A DNA stretch of 64,000 nt from JAGZEG01 sp963930185 (GTDB lineage Bacteria; Actinomycetota; Coriobacteriia; Coriobacteriales; UMGS124): assembly GCA_963930185.1 (NCBI GenBank), contig CAWVLT010000025.1, positions 41,242 to 105,241 on the forward strand, given 5' to 3'. Within the stretch, counting starts at the first letter, position 1. The number at the start of each line of letters is the position of its first letter. The position numbers and the translations under genes were made by a program. Shown here piece by piece: positions 27,573-36,582 of this stretch. The notes under the pieces were generated by a model. That model saw only the letters and a list, made by a program, of their open reading frames with translations. It was not told the origin of the DNA and searched no databases.

Positions 27573-29150
27573 ATGCTGTATTGCTTAGACTATTTCGGGG
27601 GCGGCATGCAGGCAATTGGCAAGTGGCAACAGAACACATCATGGACAAGCCTGCTCGCTGGGCTTCTCGTCGTGATCGGGCTCACCTGCGCCGGCATCTG
27701 GACAAACGTGCTCGGGTACAGCACCTCGCTGTTTGCCCCGGACGGCATTGGCTATCCCACGAGCAGCGCCTTTCTCCAGGGCAGGCTCGTCATATCGGTG
27801 GTCCTCGTCGTTCTCGCACGGCAAATCCACAAGCAATGGCACTGGCTGGTGGCGGTCACCGGCTTCGTCATGTGTCTGGTTACGTGCTGTGCGGTCCTCG
27901 CCCCCAGCCAGGGAATGTTTGACCCGCAAACGCTCTCCCACATAAGCATCGTCTGCGGCAGCATGGGCTACACAATTCTCACGACGTCGTTCTACATCTT
28001 GCTCGCCGAGCACGTCGAGGTGAGGCCGAGCGCCTTGGTCATCGCCGTAAGCCTTGCGCTCGAGACCGTTTTCTCCGTACTCGTAAGCACGCAGGTCACA
28101 GCTCTTGGGCAGGCGGTGCTCGTCTTGGTTGCCCCCGTTCTTTCCGGTCTGGCCTTCCAGCTGGGCTACCATCTGCTTGCCCATGGCCCCGCGAGCAGCT
28201 CCCACCCCGACGTGCACGAAAAGTCATATCCCCCAAGAAGCCGCAGGTACGCGTTTCTTCGGCTGCTCGCCTTCACCGTTGCCCTCGTCTGCATCCGCGC
28301 TTTGAGCGAAGTCGGCATTTGGGGTCGAGAGCGCGAGAACTTCATCGGCATGTCCGAGCTGTCCGGCACCGAGCTTGTCCTGGTGACCTCGTTCGTGCTG
28401 GCCGCCTCGGTGGCAGCCTTCATCCTTCCCAGACGGCTCTCGAATGTTGCCCGATCGATCATCGGGTTCGTCATCGTCCTGGTGGGGCTGCAGCTGCTCG
28501 CCCTGAGTGACGACCCGCTCTTTGGCTCGTCGTTTGACTGGATCATCGAGAGCTGCGAGCTCTTCTCGCATCTCCTCATGTGGATGACCTTCATCGAGTG
28601 CGTGCGCGAGACCGACATGCCGGCCTTTCGCATATCCGGCCTGCGATCGCTGGCATACGTGGGCACAACCATGCTGTTCGATCGCTACCTTGACGACCCG
28701 ACGATAGCAACCAGTACCGTCATCATCGTCGTTGTCTACGTGCTGTTTGTCATCGTGCTCGTGCCTCTTGCGATTTGGCTGAGACCCTGGCAGTCGGGCA
28801 GATCCGACGAGGTTGACCAGACGGACAAGGAAGGCGCCCTCCCCGGAGAATCTCGATCGACCGAAAGGCAGGACGAGCAGCAGTCACAAGTCGCCCGCTT
28901 TGCCGGCCACCACGGCCTCTCACCCAGAGAGTCCGAGATCCTTGGTCTCCTCCTCGCCGGCAAGACCTACGCCACCGTCACGGAGGAGACCGGGCTCTCC
29001 GAGGGCACGGTCCGCACCCACATCTCGAGCATCTATCGCAAGCTCGACGTCCACTCAAAGGGAGAGGCAGGCGAGCTGTTCGAGGCGTTCTGCTCAAGCG
29101 CGGCAGCGAGCGCAGGAGAGGAGGCCGCCAACGCCACGCTGCCCTGCTGA
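27573..29150 (+). CDS. membrane-bound LuxR-family regulator (multi-TM plus C-terminal HTH)
   Basis: 525 residues. The first ~390 residues carry about 12 hydrophobic segments, and the last 65 form a LuxR/GerE helix-turn-helix (LSPRESEILGLLLAGKTYAT, TVRTHISSIYRKLDVHSK). This design, common in Coriobacteriia, is thought to sense a ligand at the membrane and control a neighbouring gene, here the divergent flavoprotein. The start is uncertain: ATG 27573 is the longest, but ATG 27606 with GGGGG four bases upstream is as good and would give 514 residues. Confidence 0.9.
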   Translation: MLYCLDYFGGGMQAIGKWQQNTSWTSLLAGLLVVIGLTCAGIWTNVLGYSTSLFAPDGIGYPTSSAFLQGRLVISVVLVVLARQIHKQWHWLVAVTGFVMCLVTCCAVLAPSQGMFDPQTLSHISIVCGSMGYTILTTSFYILLAEHVEVRPSALVIAVSLALETVFSVLVSTQVTALGQAVLVLVAPVLSGLAFQLGYHLLAHGPASSSHPDVHEKSYPPRSRRYAFLRLLAFTVALVCIRALSEVGIWGRERENFIGMSELSGTELVLVTSFVLAASVAAFILPRRLSNVARSIIGFVIVLVGLQLLALSDDPLFGSSFDWIIESCELFSHLLMWMTFIECVRETDMPAFRISGLRSLAYVGTTMLFDRYLDDPTIATSTVIIVVVYVLFVIVLVPLAIWLRPWQSGRSDEVDQTDKEGALPGESRSTERQDEQQSQVARFAGHHGLSPRESEILGLLLAGKTYATVTEETGLSEGTVRTHISSIYRKLDVHSKGEAGELFEAFCSSAAASAGEEAANATLPC

Positions 29151-29379
29151 GCGGGCACGCCACTGCACCGCAAGCAGGCGGCCGAAAAGCGGGACAAGCG
29201 AGCGGCGGACATGTGCCTCGACTTGCCTCACGTTAACCGCCAAGACCGCCGAAGTTGTTTCAGCTTCGTGCGATACGGCCAAGATGTGCCCCTTGCTGCG
29301 GAAGAACCGCCGCGCTTGGGGTATAACGTTCGACGCGCAACACGCACGACCAGCCATGACCACACGAGGAGACCACCTC

Positions 29380-30606
29380 ATGCCCAAGTACAGCGCACGC
29401 ATTGCAGCCCTGCTTCTCGCCACGACCCTCTGCATGCCCCTGATGGGAGGTTGCGACGCCTCGGGCGGCACGGCCGGCACCTCGGGCACCACCGACGCAA
29501 CGAACAGTGCCGCGGATACGGATGGCACGACCGGCACGAGGGCAGGCAGCGCCGCGAGCTCGACAGACGCCGCGTCCTCATCAGACACGGCCGTCCAAAG
29601 CTCTGCCTTGACCTACGAGGGATATCTCGACGAAAGCGGACTGTGGGATGGTGTGCGAGCGCTCGACTACGTCACCCTGCCCGAGGACTACGCCCACATC
29701 TCCGTCCCCGCCGACCAGGTCGCGGTGAACGATGATGACGTCCAGGCGCAGATCGACTCGCTCGCCTCGAGCTACGCCACGACGGCGGAGGTAACCGACC
29801 GCGCCGTCGAGGACGGTGACACCGTGAACATCGACTACGTCGGCACGATTGACGGGGTTGAGTTCGACGGCGGCAGCACGCAGGGCGCAGGCACCACCGT
29901 GACCATCGGCGTGACTAGCTACATCGACGACTTCCTGGAGCAGCTCATCGGCCACATGCCGGGCGAGACCTTCGACGTGGAGGTGACCTTCCCCGACGAC
30001 TACGGCGTGGACGAGCTCAACGGCAAGGACGCCGTGTTCTCGGTGACCATCAACCACATCGAGGAGCAGGAGCTGCCGACCATCGATGACGAGTGGGTGA
30101 CTACCAACCTGGAGTCCTCGCTTGGCGTCTCCACGCTCGACGAGCTCAAGTCCAGCATTCGCGACAGCCTCACCGCCAACGCCGTGACCTCGTACGTCCA
30201 GAGCTACGTGCTCACGAACTCCGAGGTGTCGGAGCTCCCGCAGGCCATCGTCGAGGCCCAGGAGCAGAACATGGTTGCCCAGTACCAGAGCTACGCCGAC
30301 TCGTATGGAATGGAGCTTTCCGACTTCCTCTCCATGACGGCAGGCGTCAGCACGACTGACGAGCTGATCGAGGCCAACCGGTCGTCTCTGGACGAGGCGG
30401 CGCGCGCCTACCTTATCTACCAGGCCATTGCCGAGGACGCCGGCATCGAGGCAACGACAGAGGAGGCGGCGAGCTACATTCTGGACACGACCGGCAGCAG
30501 CGATTTTGAGGTGTACGCCCAGGTCTATGGCCTTCCCTACCTCAAGCTCGGCGCACTGATGGACGAAGTCACCAACATGCTGGTGGACGGCGCGACGGTG
30601 GAGTAG
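29380..30606 (+). CDS. FKBP-type peptidyl-prolyl isomerase lipoprotein (trigger-factor-like)
   Basis: 408 residues. Signal peptide and lipobox LMGGC (about residues 21-25), then a Ser/Thr/Asp/Ala-rich linker to about residue 75, an FKBP domain (EDGDTVNIDYVGTIDGVEFD and GHMPGETFDVEVTFPDDYG) and a trigger-factor-like helical C-terminal domain. It would be an extracytoplasmic foldase/chaperone. GAGGAG precedes the ATG at 29380; a long in-frame extension to 28813 overlaps the LuxR gene and is rejected. Monocistronic. Confidence 0.9.
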   Translation: MPKYSARIAALLLATTLCMPLMGGCDASGGTAGTSGTTDATNSAADTDGTTGTRAGSAASSTDAASSSDTAVQSSALTYEGYLDESGLWDGVRALDYVTLPEDYAHISVPADQVAVNDDDVQAQIDSLASSYATTAEVTDRAVEDGDTVNIDYVGTIDGVEFDGGSTQGAGTTVTIGVTSYIDDFLEQLIGHMPGETFDVEVTFPDDYGVDELNGKDAVFSVTINHIEEQELPTIDDEWVTTNLESSLGVSTLDELKSSIRDSLTANAVTSYVQSYVLTNSEVSELPQAIVEAQEQNMVAQYQSYADSYGMELSDFLSMTAGVSTTDELIEANRSSLDEAARAYLIYQAIAEDAGIEATTEEAASYILDTTGSSDFEVYAQVYGLPYLKLGALMDEVTNMLVDGATVE

Positions 30607-30864
30607 GGAGTGCCCACGCCAGCCAAGCGTTCACTCCCCCGCGGCACCGCATGACCCATCTCACCGCCGGTTTGGCTGCGCCTCAGGAATACACAACCGC
30701 AGTGCACCGCGTACCGACGGGCACCCCAACCGTTCGCCGCGCGCAGTATGCCGTCCGGGCACCATGGTTATGAATCGTCAATTGAGGGGAATACGAAGGA
30801 CTGTAATCCTGCCATAAGTGTAGGAATCGCACGTAAGGCAAACGCAAAGTTCGGAGGAGGAACG

Positions 30865-31938
30865 ATGACCCTGCGCACCACGACCCGCGCCCTACTCGTA
30901 AGTGCCTCTCTCACCGCGACCCTCATGGCGGGTGGCGTCGCCCTGGCCGATGGCTTCTATGCCGACGAGGCAGGCAGCGGCACCAATGCCGCCTCGTCGC
31001 AGCAGGCGCAGAGCCCGTCGGGAGACGCGTCGCTGGCGTCCACTTCGAATGGAAGCGTTACCTTCCAGATTCCCGGCGACTGGGAGCACTTCACCTACAA
31101 GGATGACGGCGTCACCTTTGACGCCTACCGCAGTGACCAGGGCGTGTTCCAGGTTGCGAGTGTCGACAGCGCCCGTACGCCTGATCCCGCCGACACCCGC
31201 CGCACGCTCGACTTCATCGAGGAACTTGCCGGCGACGTCGACATCGATGACGACGATTCGATCTTCGGCGAGTCCCAGACTCGCGAGGTCGATGGCGTAA
31301 CCATGCTCGAGATGACCTACAGCGAGTTCGATGACGGGCGCGAGACCCAGGGGATCGTGACCGTGGTGTACGGCGAGCAGACCACCGTCGCCATCAGCGC
31401 CTACCGTGCCGAGGACGCGCAGGCGGTCGCCGGCACCTATCAGCAGGTCCACCAGTCGCTTACGCCCGGTGGCGCCCCTTCCGGCGGAGGTTTCTACGCG
31501 GACGAAAGCGGCTCCGCCCAGGCACTGGGCGACGTCGCACCCGGTGATGTCCTCATCGAGGATGACTTCGAGTACGTCGTGAGCGACGACCCCTCGACGT
31601 ACGTGCGCGTCACGGTGACCGACGCCGCCTCGGGCTCTGTCGACCTCATCGGCGTGCCCGTTACGCTCACCAACCGCGATGACGAGCCCGAGCGCCCCGA
31701 CACCCGCGAGATCGTTCTGAGCGGCCCCTCGGGCAGAGCGCAGGTCACCGACGCCGCCACCTGCCCCGAGGATTCGGTCTACGGCGTGGGTCGCGTCGGG
31801 CGCGGCGAGTCGGTCACGGCGATGCTCTACTTCGTCGACGAGGGCGCCGGCAACTACACGGTGAGCTTCGTGGATGACGACCGCGACGACCGTCACGAGC
31901 AAGACGACACCATGACCATCGTGCTGACGCTCGAGTAG
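30865..31938 (+). CDS. secreted protein of unknown function
   Basis: 357 residues with a signal peptide (MTLRTTTRALLVSASLTATL, cleavage near ALA-DG). The middle (SVTFQIPGDWEHFTYKDDGV) resembles lipoprotein-type beta-sandwich domains; I do not recognise a catalytic motif. An oddity is that GFYADE[AS]GS occurs twice, just after the signal peptide and again near residue 208, as if the protein were two tandem units with a common N-terminal tag. GGAGGAGG stands 4 bases before the ATG at 30865, and the 40-residue upstream extension has none. The C-terminus is acidic and ends at a strong terminator. Confidence 0.75.
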   Translation: MTLRTTTRALLVSASLTATLMAGGVALADGFYADEAGSGTNAASSQQAQSPSGDASLASTSNGSVTFQIPGDWEHFTYKDDGVTFDAYRSDQGVFQVASVDSARTPDPADTRRTLDFIEELAGDVDIDDDDSIFGESQTREVDGVTMLEMTYSEFDDGRETQGIVTVVYGEQTTVAISAYRAEDAQAVAGTYQQVHQSLTPGGAPSGGGFYADESGSAQALGDVAPGDVLIEDDFEYVVSDDPSTYVRVTVTDAASGSVDLIGVPVTLTNRDDEPERPDTREIVLSGPSGRAQVTDAATCPEDSVYGVGRVGRGESVTAMLYFVDEGAGNYTVSFVDDDRDDRHEQDDTMTIVLTLE

Positions 31939-31972
31939 CAAAACGAGCGCCAACCCAAACGCGACACAAGGC

Positions 31973-32006
31973 GGGGGCCCGCGTGCCAGACGGCATGCGG
32001 GCCCCC
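31973..32006 (+). terminator. terminator of the secreted-protein gene
   Basis: GGGGGCCCGCGTGCC pairs with GGCATGCGGGCCCCC (14 of 15 pairs, one G-T) across four bases, followed by TGTT. It starts 35 bases after the stop codon. Two tandem copies of ACACCCGCGTTCA follow at 32039-32064. Confidence 0.75.
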
Positions 32007-32226
32007 TGTTCTGCAGACAACCGCACCCCCCATCCGCGACACCCGCGTTCAACACCCGCGTTCAGAATGTCGTATTTCAGGTGTTCAAGCCACACCTTCG
32101 CTGACGCGACAACACCCAAGCAACGAAAATGCCCTATGCTGTGGTACCGCGAAATGCCGCGTGCCATTGAGACCGCGCGCTAACGAGAGTAAATGTCGAC
32201 ACGTGCAGGAAGGAGGGGATCGGAGT

Positions 32227-32943
32227 ATGAGCGTCTATACCGTGGCAATCTGCGAGGACGAGCGCGCAACCTGCATGGAAGTCTGCCGTATGTGCGACGA
32301 CATCCTCACACAGGCCGACATCCCCCACCGCATCCGCGCGTTTTCGTCGGCCACCGAGCTCGACGCATGCCTTCGCTCGGGCAAGGCATCCTTTGACCTG
32401 CTCGTACTCGACATCGCCATGCAGGGCAAGAGCGGCATGGAGCTCGCGCGGGAGCTGCGCCAGCGCAAGGATCGCGTGAGCATCATCTTCGTGACAGGCT
32501 GCGAGGAGTATCTGGAGGAGGGCTACGAGGTTCAGCCCGTTCACTTTCTCCTGAAACCGGTGAACCGAACGCGCCTGGAGAAGGCCCTGCTTACCGACTG
32601 GGAGCTCAACCACGCCCCTCGGTCCATCACCCTGCAAAGCGGGAACCACTCGCTGCGGCTCTCCCTACCAGACATCCTGTACGTGGAGACCGCGCCCAAG
32701 CACAACGTGCGCATCGCAACGGTGGGCAAGGCGCACCTCTCCCCCGCCTCCCTTGCCAGCATCGAGCAGGCGCTTCCCGCCGATCACTTCGTTCGCTGCC
32801 ACAAGAGCTACCTGGTGAATCTCGACCACATCGCGCAGATGGGCGCCTCCACCATGACGCTTGACACCGAGGAGGAAGTTCCCCTCGGGCGCAAGTACGC
32901 AAAGGACTGCCAGGACGCGTTCATCGCCTATCTCAACCGATAG
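32227..32943 (+). CDS. LytTR-family response regulator
   Basis: 238 residues. The receiver domain occupies 1-120 with phosphoacceptor Asp62 (LLVLDIAMQGKSG) and the conserved FLLKPV lysine. The LytTR DNA-binding domain is at about 130-235 (DILYVETAPKHNVRIATV, FVRCHKSYLVNLDHI). AAGGAGG lies about 10 bases before the ATG at 32227. Its gene overlaps the 3' end of the GHKL kinase gene by 11 bases on the opposite strand, so the pair is convergent rather than an operon. Confidence 0.93.
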   Translation: MSVYTVAICEDERATCMEVCRMCDDILTQADIPHRIRAFSSATELDACLRSGKASFDLLVLDIAMQGKSGMELARELRQRKDRVSIIFVTGCEEYLEEGYEVQPVHFLLKPVNRTRLEKALLTDWELNHAPRSITLQSGNHSLRLSLPDILYVETAPKHNVRIATVGKAHLSPASLASIEQALPADHFVRCHKSYLVNLDHIAQMGASTMTLDTEEEVPLGRKYAKDCQDAFIAYLNR

Positions 32944-34735
32944 GCCCCGGCTCCGACCCGCCGGCATCCGACCGGTCGCCCGATTGGTCGCCTTCCGCCC
33001 CCTCCCCTTCGGCCCGCGCCATGCCTTCGGGCAGCTGCAGGGCAACCTGCACGACGAACACGCCGTCATCCGTCTGCCGCACGGTGAGGCCGCCTCCGTA
33101 GCGCTTGGCCACCCTCGACATCTGCCTCAGCCCAAATCCATGGGAGTCGGGATCGTCCTTGGTGGTGAGAAGCTGCCCCTCCTCGTCGGCCCGCAGCTCC
33201 CCGCCGAACGTGTTCTCGCAGCTTATAGCGAGAAAGCCGCGCACCACCTTGATGCGCAGGCGAACGAAGCGCCCCTCGGCACCCTCCATGCGCTGGCACG
33301 CCTCCAGGGCGTTGTCGAGCATGTTCATGAGCAAGGTGCACAGGTCGTGCTCGGGGATGCCCAGATCGGTGGGGACGAGTGCCTGGGCGTCGAACTCCAC
33401 GCCCGCCTTGCGAGCGCGCGCCGCGACGTCCTGCAGGATGATGTTGATGGCGACGTTGTCGGTAAAGCTCGTCTGCGCCTGATCGACACCGGTCTGGCAC
33501 ATCTCGCGAACCAAGGCGCTCGCCTGTTGGTAGTCTCCCGCCTGAAGCAGGCAGTCGAGCGTCATCAGCCTGCCCCTGAGCTCGTGGCGCAGGGCAGCCG
33601 TCTCGTGGACCTTCTCCTCAAGCGCCCGGTAACCCTCGAGGGTCATCTCGTTTCTGAGCTCCAGGCCCTGCTGGCGCACGCGCCGGTCAACCATCGAGCG
33701 CGCGACACCGTATGCCGAGATGAGCCCCGATACGACGGCGAACCACAGCACGATCCAGTACAAGATGCCCGAGTAGTACCCCATCTGTAGCAGCGTGGCG
33801 ATGGACTGGTTGACAAACGACGCCATGTAGCCGTCGCTCGCCAGAGACACCAGGTACCAGCACCCAATTACCAGCACGCTGCACAGCGTCGTGATGCCGA
33901 GCAGACGCCAGAACTGACGGCGCCGGTTCATGGCGAGGTAGACGGCCAGCGCCACGACCACCATGAGCCCCACGACCCGCTGGTCGAGAAGCGGCGTCAC
34001 CCAATCCGGCACGAACGAGTATCCCGCGTTTGACGACAGGAAGTACAGGACGAGCCCGCCGGTCGCCACGATGAGGGCAAGCAGGCTCCACTCGGGTCCA
34101 CCAAGCGCGCAGCTGAGCAGGAATAGGCCGACCACCAGCACGAAGGCCAGTGCCGACGCGCCGGCGGGAAACGCCTCGCGGTTGGCGAATGTGACGATCT
34201 GCTCGTCCTCGAACGTCTCAGGTGCGAAGCGCACGAGCGGCGGGAACAGCACACTGTCGCCGTCGATGACCTCGCACGTCACGACAAGCTCCCCGGACGC
34301 GCCGACGGGAAGCGGCACGGTCGCCCCCGCAAAGGACGCCAGCTCCCGATCCGTCGTGACCGAGGAGTTCCAGATCTCCTCCCCGTTCAGCGTGACCGTC
34401 ATCGCAAGCCCCGACGTCTCGAACAGAAGGTGCCCCTCGGGCAGGCCTCCGGGCAGCGTCCCCGTGAAGCGGAAGGTACCCTCGAGCGTCGTGGAGTCGC
34501 TCATGACATCCGTGGATATGGGCTCGGTCGATCCGTCGGACTCGATCCTGACGGACTCGCTCCAGTCGATATAGGTCATCGACCCGCTCGTGGCGGTGAA
34601 CAGGCGCAGGAACAGCACGGTGAGGCAGACAACCACCAGAAACAGGATGACAAGCGCCACGTCGCGCACGCGTCGAGCGGGCGCGCTGCCTGCCACGGCA
34701 CGCTTGTCGGCAAAGAAATGATCGGACTGACTCAT
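32933..34735 (-). CDS. GHKL-type sensor histidine kinase (AgrC/VirS-like)
   Basis: 600 residues. An N-terminal helix at 25-45, an extracytoplasmic beta-rich sensor domain (about 50-190), six or seven membrane helices (about 195-370), then the kinase. The phospho-His is in AALRHELRGRLMTLD, with N-box MNMLDNALEAC and G-box DSHGFGLRQM. It would phosphorylate the LytTR regulator encoded tail to tail beside it. The signal could be a peptide, as in Agr-type systems, but no autoinducer gene is visible nearby. GAAGGAAG precedes the ATG at 34735. Confidence 0.9.
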   Translation of the reverse strand: MSQSDHFFADKRAVAGSAPARRVRDVALVILFLVVVCLTVLFLRLFTATSGSMTYIDWSESVRIESDGSTEPISTDVMSDSTTLEGTFRFTGTLPGGLPEGHLLFETSGLAMTVTLNGEEIWNSSVTTDRELASFAGATVPLPVGASGELVVTCEVIDGDSVLFPPLVRFAPETFEDEQIVTFANREAFPAGASALAFVLVVGLFLLSCALGGPEWSLLALIVATGGLVLYFLSSNAGYSFVPDWVTPLLDQRVVGLMVVVALAVYLAMNRRRQFWRLLGITTLCSVLVIGCWYLVSLASDGYMASFVNQSIATLLQMGYYSGILYWIVLWFAVVSGLISAYGVARSMVDRRVRQQGLELRNEMTLEGYRALEEKVHETAALRHELRGRLMTLDCLLQAGDYQQASALVREMCQTGVDQAQTSFTDNVAINIILQDVAARARKAGVEFDAQALVPTDLGIPEHDLCTLLMNMLDNALEACQRMEGAEGRFVRLRIKVVRGFLAISCENTFGGELRADEEGQLLTTKDDPDSHGFGLRQMSRVAKRYGGGLTVRQTDDGVFVVQVALQLPEGMARAEGEGAEGDQSGDRSDAGGSEPGPIG

Positions 34736-34960
34736 ACAGGTCTTCCTTCGTCGGTTCGTCCCATGCGGACGACGATGGCTCGCACCACCGGAGTTCGACC
34801 ACAGGGCCCACGGGGAGAGATGAATGGCAGTCTCACTTTACCGCCGGCACGCAGACACGGCAAGGGGCGCGGCCCCGTCGCGCCCGAACGACAGCCATGG
34901 TGCCCAAACAACAAGGCGGGTCAGACCAGACGTGCCAGACCCGTGACAGAAATTGACAGG

Positions 34961-35665
34961 CTACACCAGCCCCCACAAGCCACCCGTCACGTTGACGAGC
35001 GCAAACCACAGCGGCGGCACCAGCAGCGCCGGCAGCAGGTTCATCGTGGGAATCTCCTTGATCTTGAGGATGGACAGGCCCGACGCCAGGATGAGAAAAC
35101 CGCCGATGATGGCGATCTCGCACATGAGGGCGTCGGTCAAAAGCGGCGCGAGCAGGCTTGCCAGCAGGTAGATCCCGCCTTGCCAGCAGAACAGCACGGC
35201 CGCGGCGATGGCGATGCCGTAGCCAAAGGTCGAGGCGAGCACCATCGAGGTCACGAAGTCGAGCATCGCGTTGGTGAACAGGAACGTCTCGTCTCCGTAC
35301 AGGGCGCTGTTGATCGGGCCGATGATCGACAGGGCACCGATGCAGAACAGCATGATGCCAGTGGACAGGCCGCGCGCGAACTGCGAGCCGTCCTTTGCGC
35401 GCTCGCCCACGAAGCGGTTGAACCGCCCGTCGATATCGATGGCCGTGCCCACCACCCCGCCTATCGCCAGGCTCGCGATGAAGAGCACCGGGTAGGCGCT
35501 GTTGGGCATGTTCTGCACGATGGAGTTGATGCCCAGCCCTGTTGCCGCCAGGCCCATGGCCAGAAACAGCGCGCCCTGATACTCCTCCTTGAGCCCGCGG
35601 CGCACTGTGCCGCCGATGAGGCTGCCCACGAGGATCGCTATGGTGTTGGCTATCGTTCCGATCAT
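34961..35665 (-). CDS. DUF554 family membrane protein (YqgA-like)
   Basis: 234 residues with about seven membrane segments. MIGTIANTIAILVGSLIGG at the start and the conserved GINSIVQN and IGPINSAL... blocks place it in DUF554 (YqgA). Function unknown. GGAGAGGG stands 5 bases before the ATG at 35665. It is divergent from the guanidine exporter gene at 35925. Confidence 0.87.
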   Translation of the reverse strand: MIGTIANTIAILVGSLIGGTVRRGLKEEYQGALFLAMGLAATGLGINSIVQNMPNSAYPVLFIASLAIGGVVGTAIDIDGRFNRFVGERAKDGSQFARGLSTGIMLFCIGALSIIGPINSALYGDETFLFTNAMLDFVTSMVLASTFGYGIAIAAAVLFCWQGGIYLLASLLAPLLTDALMCEIAIIGGFLILASGLSILKIKEIPTMNLLPALLVPPLWFALVNVTGGLWGLV

Positions 35666-35862
35666 GCGTGCCCTCTCCGTTCCGCACAAACCAAAAACCG
35701 AGCCGCGTAATCATAGCGCATGCGCCTGGGTCGCCGCGTGAGGCAGAGCCGTCGACTCACGCCCGTCCATCATCGGCGGCTCCTTCTCAGGCATCTGCGG
35801 CCTGTGCTAAGATTGTCGCGAGCCAAGGGCACAAGGCGATACGCGAGACGTGCCCGACAGCT

Positions 35863-35903
35863 CCCTGACGAGGGCAGCCGTACCAGGATCGCAAAGACGG
35901 CGC
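35863..35903 (+). ncRNA. guanidine-III riboswitch
   Basis: CCCTGACGAGGGCAGCCGT and CAAAGACGGCGC reproduce the guanidine-III (former ykkC-III) consensus as I remember it from Thermobifida fusca. P1 is CCTG (35864-35867) with CAGG (35884-35887), replacing CCGG/CCGG as a covariation. The pseudoknot is GCCGT (35877-35881) with ACGGC (35897-35901). The ACGAGG element at 35868-35873 is intact. It ends 8 bases before the GAAGGGA ribosome site, so guanidine would free translation of the exporter. Confidence 0.9.
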
Positions 35904-35924
35904 ACCGGCCGAAGGGAGATTGTC

Positions 35925-36248
35925 ATGTTGGCTTGGATCGTTCTTGTGTGCTCTGGCATGATGGAGGCGGTGTGGGCCACCGCTCTCGGCAAGTCGGACG
36001 GGTTCACCCATCCCCTACCCTCGATCGTCTTCGTCGTTGGCCTGATTCTGAGCATGCTCGGACTGGGATACGCCACGAAGACCCTGCCCATAGGCACCGC
36101 ATACGCTGTCTGGGTGGGCATCGGCGCCGCACTCACCATGACGTACAGCATAGTCACCGGTGCCGAGCCGGTCTCTGTCATCAAGATCGTGCTTATCGTA
36201 GCGCTCGTAGGGTGCGTGGTGGGGCTCAAGCTGGTTTCGGACCACTAG
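35925..36248 (+). CDS. gdx: small multidrug resistance guanidinium exporter (SugE/Gdx type)
   Basis: 107 residues, four membrane helices. GAAGGGAG lies 6 bases before the ATG at 35925. The first helix has the SMR glutamate (MMEAVWATALG), and KTLPIGTAYAVWVGIGAALT is the SugE/Gdx hallmark rather than EmrE. The guanidine-III riboswitch directly upstream makes guanidinium the expected substrate. It acts as an antiparallel homodimer, H+-coupled. Followed by a strong hairpin. Confidence 0.95.
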   Translation: MLAWIVLVCSGMMEAVWATALGKSDGFTHPLPSIVFVVGLILSMLGLGYATKTLPIGTAYAVWVGIGAALTMTYSIVTGAEPVSVIKIVLIVALVGCVVGLKLVSDH

Positions 36249-36268
36249 CAAGAGCCCCGCGCGCCATC

Positions 36269-36310
36269 GCCGACGGTGCCATCCGCACCTGTCCGCGCGG
36301 CACCGTCGGC
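36269..36310 (+). terminator. hairpin after the guanidine exporter
   Basis: GCCGACGGTGCC (36269-36280) and GGCACCGTCGGC (36299-36310) form a perfect 12-bp stem with an 18-base loop, 20 bases after the stop. There is no long T-run. Confidence 0.6.
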
Positions 36311-36314
36311 AACG

Positions 36315-36528
36315 CTATCCTATCAGCACCTCCTTGCCCCTAAACGCCATACCGTATGCGCGGATGCGCTCGGGGGCGACTCCCTTTGCCTGCAGGGCGG
36401 CGGCGTAGCGCTTGGCCTCGATCTGGGCATGCGCCGCCGCGATCGTCTCCTCCAGGCTCTCCTCGCGCTTGGGGTTGAAGACTTTGAACTCCAAGATGCA
36501 TCCAACCTCGGCATCTTCTTCATGCTAA
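36315..36528 (-). pseudogene. remnant of an AAA-ATPase-like / PD-(D/E)XK nuclease protein
   Basis: About 70 residues in one frame: EEDAEVGCILEFKVFNPKRE, then ETIAAAHAQIEAKRY, ending RIRAYGMAFRGKEVLIG and a stop. This is the C-terminal nuclease module of the DUF1703/AAA-ATPase-like family (ILEFK carries the catalytic E-x-K). There is a stop codon immediately upstream and no start or ribosome site, so only the 3' end of the gene is left. It suggests a decayed mobile or phage-defence-type gene. Confidence 0.7.
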
Positions 36529-36582
36529 TTGTAATAGCAGGATACGCACGAAACGTCTGGATAGCTCATATTTGCTGCCACT

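Noticed and set aside
35800..35924. ykkC-I or mini-ykkC (guanidine-I/II) riboswitch
   Set aside because: No CUAGGGU or twin ACGR-loop pattern; the pseudoknot and P1 match guanidine-III better.
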